DNA from: Verrucomicrobiota bacterium
GTDB lineage: Bacteria; Verrucomicrobiota; Verrucomicrobiia; Limisphaerales; JACQFS01
Assembly (NCBI GenBank): GCA_016199935.1
Contig: JACQFS010000015.1
Location: 1 to 64,000, forward strand
Reading direction: 5' to 3'
DNA: 64,000 nt
Of this stretch, positions 8,203 to 15,423 are shown piece by piece. Position numbers and translations under genes: made by a program. The notes under the pieces were generated by a model, which worked only from the letters and a program-made list of their open reading frames with translations, did no database searches and was not told where the DNA came from. The first letter of the stretch is position 1, and the number at the start of each line of letters is the position of its first letter.

Positions 8203-8547
8203 ATGACCAACAAAATCAAAACCCTGCGGACACGCTTCGGGCCGGAAACCCGGTTCGAGGTGCCGCCCCGGCCCGCCGTGCCGTTCCGCGGCGCGCAGGA
8301 GACCGAATTGGAACAGTTCAAGGCCCGGCTGTTGCGCGAGGCGCTGGCGGAAAACAATCTGCCTGCCTTCAACGCGCCACTGCGCCGCGCCGCCAACGAC
8401 GCCGCCACCGTTGCGTGGGTCACGCCGTTTCCGCTGCTGGTGCTCCCAGAGTTGTTTGCGGAAAAGGCGCGGACCGCCATCGCCCAGACCGTGAAGCAGC
8501 AGCGGGTCTATGCCCGCAGCCGCGCCATCCTCGCGATCACCGAATGA
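8203..8547 (+). CDS. hypothetical protein, 114 residues
   Basis: Starts at ATG 8203 behind a purine-rich GAGGAAAGCGAAAGG site. The protein opens MTNKIKTLRTRFGPETRFEV, has a charged middle (ETELEQFKARLLREALAE) and a hydrophobic segment near residues 70-85 (VAWVTPFPLLVLPELF), then a basic helix KQQRVYARSRAILAITE. No family recognised. Its stop overlaps the next small ORF by ATGA, which suggests translational coupling. Confidence 0.55.
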   Translation: MTNKIKTLRTRFGPETRFEVPPRPAVPFRGAQETELEQFKARLLREALAENNLPAFNAPLRRAANDAATVAWVTPFPLLVLPELFAEKARTAIAQTVKQQRVYARSRAILAITE

Positions 8548-8669
8548 CTACCACGATTCATTTCCGGCCGGTCTGCGGGGAACCGACGTCGCGAATGTCC
8601 GCGTGCCTCGCGCGCGGCCTCATGCGCGACGCCGGCTCCCCGTGGGCCAGCGCATTGGGGAAACAGTAA
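8544..8669 (+). CDS. candidate 41-residue small protein coupled to the upstream ORF
   Basis: The ATG at 8544 overlaps the stop of the preceding gene (ATGA). It encodes MTTTIHFRPVCGEPTSRMSA and continues for 21 residues to TAA. The overlap is the main support; composition is unremarkable and no family is recognised. It could be chance. Confidence 0.35.
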   Translation: MTTTIHFRPVCGEPTSRMSACLARGLMRDAGSPWASALGKQ

Positions 8670-8763
8670 ACGAACGCGCGCCGGTCGCGGTGCGGTGGCG
8701 AACCACCCTGAGGGGAAGAGCTTCTCCTCCGCCCGCGCCGGCGCGCGATAAATTTACGGAGGA

Positions 8764-8875
8764 GGGGCGCGGCGTTCACGCCGCTTCGCATCCGGTCGTG
8801 ACGAGTCGCCAGAAATTTCCACCGGCCTCGGGCTGACGCACGTTGAAGCGGCGTAAACGCCGCACTCCGCGCACT
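8764..8875. repeat. GC-rich paired palindromes, family B copy 1
   Basis: Contains GCGGCGTTCACGCCGCTTC and, about 60 bases on, the opposite-facing GAAGCGGCGTAAACGCCGC, each a small palindrome and together an inverted pair. The same arrangement recurs at 39546-39640. This layout resembles bacterial BIME/REP elements. Nothing else is seen between the small ORF and the carboxypeptidase. Confidence 0.75.
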
Positions 8876-8910
8876 TGCGCCGCGTTCACGCCCACTTACA
8901 CTCGCCGGTC

Positions 8911-10137
8911 ATGCGCCTGTTTCGATTCCTGCCGTTCGCCGCCCTGCTCACTTCGCTCGCTTTTGCCCAATCCAACGCACCCGTCCTCATCAACAAAAAC
9001 TTCGAAGGCGGCTCGCTCGGCAAGGTGGAGAAGCTCGGCGACGCCGAGTTCCGCCTGCACGTCGAGGGGCAATGCGACGAGCGCGGGCGCAATCGCCAGG
9101 CGTCGTGGCATTTCTTCCGCATGGACAACGTCGCCGGGCGCGACCTCACGCTCACGCTCACGGACTTCGTCGGCGAATACAACGACAAGCCCGGCGCGTG
9201 CCCGATGTATGCCGAGACGATTCCCGTCTTCAGCTACGACGGCAAAACGTGGACGCACTTCCCCGCGATGGACTGGGACGACAAGGCGAAGGAAGCCACG
9301 CTGAAATTTCACGCCGAGAGCAACACGCTCTGGATCGCGCACATCCCGCCCTACACCCACGGCGATTTGCTGCGCCTGCTCGCCGACGTGGACCGGTCGC
9401 CGCACGCGCGCACCGAGGTGATCGGCAAGACCGTTCAAGGCCGCGACCTGCATCTCGTCACCGTCACCGATTTCAGCACGCCCGATGACACGAAGAAAAC
9501 CGTCTGGCTCCAGGCGCGTCAGCACGCGTGGGAGGCCGGCACGAGCTACGTGATGGAGGGCGCGTTGCGTTTCGTCACCAGCGACGACCCGCGCGCCGCC
9601 GAACTGCGCCGCAAGGTCGTCTTCAAGTTCACGCCCATGATGCACCCCGACGGCTGCGCGAATGGCTGGGTGCGTTTCAACGCGAACGGCTTCGACGTGA
9701 ACCGCCACTGGGACGAGGTGGATTTGCGCGACAAGGAGAAGCTGCGGCTCATGCCCGAGATCTGGTATGTGAAGCGCGCCGTCTTCGCGCTGCTCGATTC
9801 CGGCCGGCGCATTGACCTCATGATCAACCTGCACAACACCGAGGTCACCGAATACGTAGACACCTTCGCGGACGACGACGCCTCGCAGGCCATGATGCAG
9901 CGGCTCTACACGAATCTCGTGAAGAAAACCTCGTTCGATCCCGCGCGCAAACTCGGCATCAACAAGAACCCGTCGAACACCACCAACTCACTCTACACTG
10001 AGCGCAAGGTGCCCGTGCTGCTGATGGAGCAACGCACCGGTCGCAGCAAGAAACTTGGCCGCCAACCGACCGTCGCCGACCGCCTCCAGTTCGGCCGCGA
10101 ACTCATCGCCGTGATGGCGGAGACGGTGCTTCCCTAG
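8911..10137 (+). CDS. secreted zinc carboxypeptidase, peptidase family M14
   Basis: 408 residues with a signal peptide (MRLFRFLPFAALLTSLAFAQ). Residues about 25-150 form a beta-sandwich of the kind that precedes the catalytic domain in cytosolic-carboxypeptidase-like M14 enzymes. The catalytic domain starts near PPYTHGDLLRLLADVDRS. Zinc ligands are in ARQHAWEAGTS (His and Glu near 204-207) and LMINLHN (His near 306), with NPDG-like MHPDGCANGWVRFNANGFDVNRHWDE between. It should remove C-terminal residues from peptides outside the cytoplasm. The longer in-frame start overlaps the palindromic repeats and is not preferred. Confidence 0.88.
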   Translation: MRLFRFLPFAALLTSLAFAQSNAPVLINKNFEGGSLGKVEKLGDAEFRLHVEGQCDERGRNRQASWHFFRMDNVAGRDLTLTLTDFVGEYNDKPGACPMYAETIPVFSYDGKTWTHFPAMDWDDKAKEATLKFHAESNTLWIAHIPPYTHGDLLRLLADVDRSPHARTEVIGKTVQGRDLHLVTVTDFSTPDDTKKTVWLQARQHAWEAGTSYVMEGALRFVTSDDPRAAELRRKVVFKFTPMMHPDGCANGWVRFNANGFDVNRHWDEVDLRDKEKLRLMPEIWYVKRAVFALLDSGRRIDLMINLHNTEVTEYVDTFADDDASQAMMQRLYTNLVKKTSFDPARKLGINKNPSNTTNSLYTERKVPVLLMEQRTGRSKKLGRQPTVADRLQFGRELIAVMAETVLP

Positions 10138-10140
10138 CTG

Positions 10141-10164
10141 GTAGCAGCCGACGTAAGGAGGCTC
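10141..10164. repeat. GCCGACGTAAGGAGGCTC motif, family C copy 1
   Basis: GTAGCAGCCGACGTAAGGAG followed by GCTCTGA begins four bases after the carboxypeptidase stop. Near-identical copies occur after the mntA stop (10957) and after the PQQ gene stop (16714), and an inverted copy lies at 11004-11027. Confidence 0.8.
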
Positions 10165-10223
10165 TGACACCTTCCCTCAAAAATATCATCGGCAATTCGA
10201 GCCAGCCCCCGTAGCATTTCCCC

Positions 10224-10643
10224 ATGCCGACGAACCCGGACATTCGCTGGAAGCAACGCTTCCAAAACTTTGACCGCGCGTTCCTCCTGTTGCAGGACGC
10301 CTTGAAGGACGGGCCGGGCCGCCTCTCGCTCCTTGAGAAGCAGGGCACCATCCAGCGCTTCGAGTTTTCCTTCGAGCTGGCGTGGAAGACCGCGAAGGAT
10401 TTTCTCGAGGACGGCGGCCTCGTCATTTCACCCGTCACTCCGCGGCAGGTGCTCAAGGATGCCTTCGCGGCGAAAGTGTTGGACGATGGGCAGGTGTGGA
10501 TTGAGATGCTCGACCATCGCAATCTGCTTTCGCACACCTACGACAGCGCGGTGTTCGAGAAAGCCGTCGAAGCCATCGCGGCGCGCTACCTGCCCGCGCT
10601 CGCCGCGTTGCACCAATTCTTTCTGGCCAAAGGCGCGGAATGA
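10224..10643 (+). CDS. hepT: HEPN-domain toxin, HepT-like (nucleotidyltransferase substrate-binding family)
   Basis: 139 residues, an all-helical HI0074-type protein. The RNase/AMPylation motif R-x4-H-x-Y is present exactly: R99 NLLS H104 T Y106. In characterised HepT/MntA pairs the toxin cuts RNA, and the partner AMPylates the Tyr of this motif to silence it. Landmarks include IQRFEFSFELAWKTAKDFLE. It overlaps the downstream mntA by four bases (ATGA), the usual order and coupling for this toxin-antitoxin type. Function is inferred from family and pairing. Confidence 0.88.
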   Translation: MPTNPDIRWKQRFQNFDRAFLLLQDALKDGPGRLSLLEKQGTIQRFEFSFELAWKTAKDFLEDGGLVISPVTPRQVLKDAFAAKVLDDGQVWIEMLDHRNLLSHTYDSAVFEKAVEAIAARYLPALAALHQFFLAKGAE

Positions 10644-10954
10644 CAACGCCCCCGCTCGCCCCCGCCGAACTCGCGCTGTTGCGCGGCGTCTTCCGCCGCC
10701 ATCCCGAGATCACCGCCGTCAAACTCTTCGGCTCCCGCGCCAAGGGCACGCACGCGCCGCACTCGGACGTTGACCTTGCGCTCTGGGGCGCCGTGAGCGA
10801 GTTGCAGGCCGAAGCCGTCGCGGCGGAACTCGACGAACTCACCCTGCCCTACCGCTACGACGTGAAACCGTTTGCCGCCATCAGCCTCCGCCCGCTTCGG
10901 GAGCACATCGAGCGCGTGGGCATTCCGCTCTACCCGGACACGGTGCTCGACTGA
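10640..10954 (+). CDS. mntA: minimal nucleotidyltransferase antitoxin, MntA-like
   Basis: 104 residues, about the family size. The nucleotidyltransferase signature is GSRAKGTHAPHSDVDLAL with G31-S32, D43 and D45, and a third acidic residue D74 in RYDVKPF. All catalytic residues appear intact. In the family it transfers AMP from ATP to the Tyr in the HEPN partner. It is translationally coupled to hepT. Three bases after its stop begins a family C repeat. Confidence 0.88.
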   Translation: MTTPPLAPAELALLRGVFRRHPEITAVKLFGSRAKGTHAPHSDVDLALWGAVSELQAEAVAAELDELTLPYRYDVKPFAAISLRPLREHIERVGIPLYPDTVLD

Positions 10955-10955
10955 C

Positions 10956-11028
10956 TGGTGGCAGCCGACGTAAGGAGGCTCCAACTTTTCCGCTGATGAA
11001 TTTGAGCCTCCTCACGTCGGCTGTTACC
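10956..11028. repeat. family C inverted repeat, copies 2 and 3 face to face
   Basis: The left arm GGTGGCAGCCGACGTAAGGA (10957 on) and right arm CCTCACGTCGGCTGTTACC (11009-11027) are near-perfect complements, with the full arms about 27 bp and a short AT-rich spacer. The right arm forms the first codons of the cyanophycinase-like frame that starts at 10996. Confidence 0.85.
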
Positions 11029-11788
11029 GCGCGTAGGGCTGCGACGGTCGCCGCTCTGGCACTCGCCACATTCTTGCACGCCGCCGACTCCGCGAAAGGC
11101 AAACTCGTCATCGTCGGCGGCGGCAACACGCCGGCGGGTTTGCATCGCCGAATGCTCGATCTCGCGGGCGGCACCAACGCGCGCGTGCTCGTCATCGCCC
11201 ACGCCTCGGCGGTGACGAACGCGGGCGTCGCCTCAGTCGAAGCCTTCCGCAAAGCCGGTGCCGCGCGTTTCCAACCTCACCACCACCAACGCGACCGAAG
11301 CCCTCGCCGCCGTGCGCGCGGCGGAGGTGATCTGGTTTCCCGGCGGCGAGCAGTCGCGGCAGATGGCGGAACTGAACCGCCTCGGCCTCGTGGCGGCGAT
11401 CCGCGAGCGGCACGCGACGGGCGCGGTGATCGGCGGCACCAGCGCGGGCGCGGCGGTGATGGCGAAGGTGATGATCACCGGCAGCCCGAAGAACGCGGGC
11501 GAGGTGCCGCCGCTGGCGGAGGGACTCGGCCTGTGGCCCGAGGCCATCGTGGACCAGCATTTCGTGGTGCGGAAGCGCGAGCCGCGTTTGCAGGCGGCGG
11601 TGAAGGCCAATCCAAAACTGCTGGGCGTGGGCATTGACGAATCCACCTACGTCGTGGTGAACGGAAACGGATTTGAGGTGAGCGGAAAGAGTGTGGTGAT
11701 CGTGTTCGATGGACAGATCGGATCGGGGATCAAGCGGACGGAAATGAAATCGGGCCAGAGGTATTCAATCAGTGGTGAAGCAAAATAG
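10996..11788 (+). pseudogene. cyanophycinase-like peptidase (S51), frameshifted
   Basis: Two overlapping frames make one S51 protein of about 264 residues. The first (10996 to about 11265) has a signal-like N-terminus and then KGKLVIVGGGNTPAGLHRRM, the family's opening strand. The second (GTG 11258 to 11788) carries WFPGGEQSRQM, the nucleophile elbow GGTSAGAAVMA, DQHFVVRKREPRL and GIDESTYVVV, all cyanophycinase landmarks. Joining GAAR to VSNLTTTNA needs two bases; loss of one CG from a GCGCGCG run at 11262-11268 explains it. The family hydrolyses cyanophycin to beta-Asp-Arg dipeptides. The first 12 or so residues are encoded by the palindromic repeat arm. It could be a sequencing error rather than decay. 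Confidence 0.75.
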
Positions 11789-11825
11789 CCTTGTTCAGCC
11801 ACGACGAGCCGTTGAATCTCCTGCC

Positions 11826-12506
11826 ATGAAATCCCGGTCACTGCCGCTGCTTGTCGTCGTCTTGTCGACGGCACTTGCAGCTCGAGCGGGAGACGTGACG
11901 GGCAGGGTTGTTCTCGCAGGCACGCCGCCGCCCGAAACCAAGATTGATCTCGCCGATTTCCCTACGCTCGCGAAGAGGCACCCCAACGGTCTGACGACCC
12001 GCCGTTATCAGGTCAGTTCCGAAGGCGGGCTTCAGAATGTGCTCGTCTCCATCCGCGGCGACTTTAATGGGCGGACCTTCGAGCCGCCGAAAGCAGGTGT
12101 GGTCTTCGACCATCAAGAGGGGTGGTTCGCGCCGTATGTGATGGGAATCCAGGCCGGCCAATCGCTTGATCTGCGCCATCCATCCGACGATTTGTATCTG
12201 CAAGCGACAGCCAAAACAAACAAGGGATTCAGATACATCGGGAAAGGATCGCATATTTTCCGCATGCCTGAGACCGGCATCCGGCTCAGTTGCGAATGTC
12301 ATCTGTGGAACTTCGCGTTTCTCAGTGTGTTTGATCACCCCTTCTTCGCCGTCACAGGCCGAGACGGAAACTATCGCATCAGCGGGGTGCCGGCTGGGAC
12401 CTACGCGTTAGACGTTTATCATCCCAAGGCTGGAACTTTTTCGGCAGAAGTCGTGGTTACCGATGGCGAAGTTCGCGTGCCGGATGTTGCTGTGAAGCCG
12501 CGTTGA
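11826..12506 (+). CDS. secreted cupredoxin-like / carboxypeptidase-regulatory-like protein
   Basis: 226 residues with a signal peptide (MKSRSLPLLVVVLSTALAAR). It starts with a GDVTGRVVLAG strand. The middle has VVFDHQEGWFAPYVMGIQAG, and near residue 155 SCECHLWNFAFLSVFDHPFF, followed by FAVTGRDGNYRISGVPAGTY, a carboxypeptidase-regulatory-like beta domain. This order is seen in periplasmic 'plastocyanin-like' proteins of PVC bacteria. In typical members the C.(V/L)H.W motif suggests metal binding, but the usual set of cupredoxin ligands is not clear here. Likely extracytoplasmic; exact role unknown. Confidence 0.7.
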   Translation: MKSRSLPLLVVVLSTALAARAGDVTGRVVLAGTPPPETKIDLADFPTLAKRHPNGLTTRRYQVSSEGGLQNVLVSIRGDFNGRTFEPPKAGVVFDHQEGWFAPYVMGIQAGQSLDLRHPSDDLYLQATAKTNKGFRYIGKGSHIFRMPETGIRLSCECHLWNFAFLSVFDHPFFAVTGRDGNYRISGVPAGTYALDVYHPKAGTFSAEVVVTDGEVRVPDVAVKPR

Positions 12507-12536
12507 ACAACACTCGCGCGACCCGTTGCGGAAGTT

Positions 12537-13178
12537 TCAGCGCTTCCTGATCAAACACCGCGCCGGGGCGCCGTCACCTTTGTGGAACTTGATCGGCAGG
12601 CAGATGAGGTCGTAGTTGCCGGGTTTCACGTGCTCGAAGTTCAGGCCCTCGATGATCCACACCTCGGCGCCGAGCAGCACGTGGTGCGTCTCGATGCCGT
12701 CCTGGTAGAAGCCGCCCACGCTGAAGTAATCCACGCCCACGGTCTGCACGCCGCAGTCCACGAGGTATTGCGCGCCTTCCTTGGCGATGTAGATGAAGTC
12801 CTTGTCGAAGGATTTTTTCCTCCAGCTCCCGGCGGAGTTGCGCGTCTTGAAGAGCAGGCGTTCGCCTTTGCGCGGCTTGAGCTTCTTCAACTCGGCGGGC
12901 TTGATGGCTTCCTTGTCGCAGATCTCCACGACGCGCGCGGGGCCGATGACGGCGTCCCACGGGAGGTCGTCCATGGTCTTGGTGCCGGGGAGGAAATGCA
13001 GCGGCGCGTCCATGTGCGTGCCGGTGTGGGAATTGAAATTGATGGCGGAGACGTTGCACACGTCGCCCTTGGCGGTGCCGAGGTGCATGGTGATGACGGT
13101 GGGCGGATTGCCCGGCCATCCGTGCATGCCGTTGGCGAGGGGGATGGAGACGTCGAGCCAGGGGGAGGGTTTGCTCAT
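12537..13178 (-). CDS. metal-dependent cyclase family hydrolase (arylformamidase-like)
   Basis: 213 residues. The diagnostic motif HTGTHMDAPLH (H51, H55, D57, H61) binds the metals in the cyclase/kynurenine formamidase superfamily. Members hydrolyse N-formylkynurenine, isatin or similar substrates, or act in polyketide cyclisation. No tryptophan-catabolic genes are nearby, so the substrate is unknown. Cytoplasmic, no signal peptide. It lies downstream of the glucose-dehydrogenase-like gene on the same strand, but a repeat-bearing gap of about 150 bases separates them. Confidence 0.85.
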   Translation of the reverse strand: MSKPSPWLDVSIPLANGMHGWPGNPPTVITMHLGTAKGDVCNVSAINFNSHTGTHMDAPLHFLPGTKTMDDLPWDAVIGPARVVEICDKEAIKPAELKKLKPRKGERLLFKTRNSAGSWRKKSFDKDFIYIAKEGAQYLVDCGVQTVGVDYFSVGGFYQDGIETHHVLLGAEVWIIEGLNFEHVKPGNYDLICLPIKFHKGDGAPARCLIRKR

Positions 13179-13181
13179 AAA

Positions 13182-13316
13182 GAAATGACCAATGACAGAT
13201 GACCAATGTCCAAGGAAGTTCCAAATTTCAATGACCAGTCAGGAATCGCCACGCGCGGTTGGAATTTGAGCCTTGGGCCTTCCTTGGTCATTGGTCCTTT
13301 GACATTGGACATTCGC
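13182..13316. repeat. imperfect inverted repeat built from 'tgaccaatg' units
   Basis: Contains several copies of TGACCAATG or CATTGGTCA. The left part includes AATGTCCAAGGAAG and the right part CTTCCTTGGTCATT, which pair with one mismatch. It fills the gap between two minus-strand genes and has no coding character. Confidence 0.6.
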
Positions 13317-13325
13317 GCCCCGGCG

Positions 13326-14453
13326 TCACGCGAACTCGATCACGTTCTTGATCCCCTGTGCCTTGCCGACGAGGAGTTCGCGGTGCGCGTCAATCTTGTG
13401 GCGGCCGGTGATGAGCGCCTTCACGGCGGCGGGCCAGCGCCGCTTGAATTCGCCGAGGTCATGGATCGCGTCAATGAACGCCTGCGGGCTGGCGTTCACG
13501 GTGCCGATGAGCGCCTGATTTTTCAGCGTGATGTTCCGCATCGTGCTGTCCGCGCGAATCGGGATCGCGGGCTTCTGCGCGGGGATGCCGGTGAAGATGA
13601 ACACGCCGTTGATGCCGAGCACGCGCATCACGTCGAACGACACGCTTCCCTCGCCGACGGCCTCATAGACTAGGTCAATGTTCCCGACCTTCTGAGAGAA
13701 ATCGTCCGCGCCCATCTTCACCGCCGAGATGTATTCGGCGCCGATGGATTCGGCGAGGTCGGCCTTGAAGTTCGGCTTGGGCGAGCGCGAATAGACGAAC
13801 ACCTTGAAGCCCTCGATGAGCAGCTTCATCGCACCGAGCAAGCCGATGGGCCCCGCGCCGAGCACGACGGCGGTCTTGCCGTGGCCGCGGCCTTTGCCGT
13901 CGCGGTTGTGATGTTCCCAACCGGGCACGCGCTTTTGCACGAGCCACGCCTGCGCGAGTCCCTTCTCGGCGATGGTCAGCGGCTCGGCCAGAACCGCGGC
14001 GTCGCGCAACGATTTGGGCACCGGCGTGAGATAAGCCTCCTCTTCGACGAAATACTCCGTCATGTAGCCATGGCGCTGATTGATGCCGCGCTCGGTGAAT
14101 TTCCACGTCGAACAAAAATCCTGACGGCCTTCGCGGCACGGGATGCAATTGGGATCGGGGCACGGACGACGCACGCTCGGCACCACGAGATCACCGGTTT
14201 TGAAATGCCTCACCTTCGCACCGACCTCGACCACTTCACCGAGGCACTCGTGGCCGAGCACGAGGTAGTCGTCGCCAGCGGGTGGCTGGCCGTAGGCGAA
14301 CGTGCAAATCTCGCGGTCCGTCCCGCAGATGCCGACCTCGAGGGTGCGGATGTGAACTTCGTTGTCGCGGGTGATCTGCGGGTGCGGGTGTTCGAGCTGC
14401 CGGACTTCCTTCCGGCTGGGCACCACGCCCACGGCTTTCATTGGTTGGCTCAT
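13326..14453 (-). CDS. zinc-dependent MDR dehydrogenase, glucose 1-dehydrogenase-like
   Basis: 375 residues from ATG 14453 (MSQPMKAVGVV). Zinc-site landmarks are ICGTDREI and LGHECLGEVVEVG. A lobe RRPCPDPNCIPCREGRQDFC carries the structural cysteines in the spacing typical of archaeal-type glucose dehydrogenases. The Rossmann fold has VLGAGPIGLLG, and the long C-terminal block (VYEAVGEGSVSFDVM, RNITLKNQALIGTVNA) fits the Glu_dehyd_C family. The reaction would be NAD(P)-dependent oxidation of an aldose to its lactone. The lobe shows only three or four Cys, so structural zinc should be checked. Substrate is inferred. Confidence 0.85.
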   Translation of the reverse strand: MSQPMKAVGVVPSRKEVRQLEHPHPQITRDNEVHIRTLEVGICGTDREICTFAYGQPPAGDDYLVLGHECLGEVVEVGAKVRHFKTGDLVVPSVRRPCPDPNCIPCREGRQDFCSTWKFTERGINQRHGYMTEYFVEEEAYLTPVPKSLRDAAVLAEPLTIAEKGLAQAWLVQKRVPGWEHHNRDGKGRGHGKTAVVLGAGPIGLLGAMKLLIEGFKVFVYSRSPKPNFKADLAESIGAEYISAVKMGADDFSQKVGNIDLVYEAVGEGSVSFDVMRVLGINGVFIFTGIPAQKPAIPIRADSTMRNITLKNQALIGTVNASPQAFIDAIHDLGEFKRRWPAAVKALITGRHKIDAHRELLVGKAQGIKNVIEFA

Positions 14454-14636
14454 GTGATGAAATTCTCCGGCGCGTCGTCCGCCGGGAAACTGGCCCGGCA
14501 GCATAGCGAAACCGTCCGACAGGGAAACAGATTTCTTGAGTGCGAATCCGCGCCGTTTTTCTTCGCGCTTTCCTCCGCCGGTGGTCCTGCTACGGTTCGC
14601 ACGATTAAACCGCCGCCCTCACACGTCCATTCACTC

Positions 14637-15302
14637 GTGAACACATTCCGGCTCTCCGCCCTTGCTCTCCTCCTTGCGTTTCATTTCACCGCGCCGGCCG
14701 CGGAGAAAAAATCTGCCACCGACGGTGGCACGCCGATCTTCGACGGCAAATCGCTCGCGGGCTGGAAGCTCTCCGATTTCGCCACGCAGGGCGGCGCGAC
14801 CATCGAGACCGACTTCAAGGGCGGCGGCCCGGCCATCGTTGTGGACCAGGGCGAGGTGCTCAGCGGCATCACCTACACCAACGCCGTGCCGAAGGACGAT
14901 TACGAGGTCTCGCTCGAGGCGATGAAAATTTCCGGCAGCGACTTTTTCTGCGGCCTCACGTTTCCCCACCGAAAGGAATACGCCACGCTCGTGCTCGGCG
15001 GCTGGGGCGGCGGCGTGGTCGGCATCAGCAGCGTGGATGGGGCCGATGCCTCGGAAAACGAGACGACCAAATACTGCGCCTTCGAGAAGAACAAATGGTA
15101 TCGCGTCCGCGTGCGCGTGGGTGGCGACAAGATCCAGGCGTGGCTCGACGACGAGCAGATCGCCAACCTCGAAACGACGGACAAGAAAATTTCCATGCGC
15201 CCCGGCGAGATCGAAAGCGCGGTGCCGCTCAGTCTCTCGACGTATCAGACCCGCGCGGCATACCGAAATATCAGGCTGAAGAAACTGGGCGCGACCAAGT
15301 GA
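14637..15302 (+). CDS. secreted DUF1080 (3-keto-disaccharide hydrolase-type) protein
   Basis: 221 residues from a GTG start, with signal peptide VNTFRLSALALLLAFHF. The DUF1080 fold, a concanavalin-like beta sandwich, is marked by PIFDGKSLAGWK near residue 35 and by NKWYRVRVRVGGDKIQAWLDD and AYRNIRLKKL at the end. Family members are abundant in Planctomycetes and Verrucomicrobia, and some hydrolyse 3-keto-glycosides. Extracytoplasmic. The next gene is a PQQ-like propeller on the same strand, separated by a repeat-bearing gap. Confidence 0.85.
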   Translation: MNTFRLSALALLLAFHFTAPAAEKKSATDGGTPIFDGKSLAGWKLSDFATQGGATIETDFKGGGPAIVVDQGEVLSGITYTNAVPKDDYEVSLEAMKISGSDFFCGLTFPHRKEYATLVLGGWGGGVVGISSVDGADASENETTKYCAFEKNKWYRVRVRVGGDKIQAWLDDEQIANLETTDKKISMRPGEIESAVPLSLSTYQTRAAYRNIRLKKLGATK

Positions 15303-15423
15303 GCGTGCGCGCCCGAGTCCGAGCGCCGAAGGCGCGTTCCGTTGCAGCCCGGGGCGCAGTGCAGCGAAGCCCGGGGTTCGTCCGACAAACAAACCGCCAG
15401 CCCTGAAAGGGCGGCCCAAAATC
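15303..15423. other. intergenic region with GC-rich palindromic sequence
   Basis: Holds GCGCCGAAGGCGC (a small palindrome), CCCGGGGCGCAGTGCAGCGA with its mirror AAGCCCGGGG, and GCCAGCCCTGAAAGGGCGGC. These look like short repeat elements. No ORF or clear terminator was seen. Confidence 0.5.

Noticed and set aside
6468-8480. 670-residue minus-strand frame over leuC
   Set aside because: Antisense to leuC, whose cluster cysteines and family motifs are clear; no motifs in the antisense frame.
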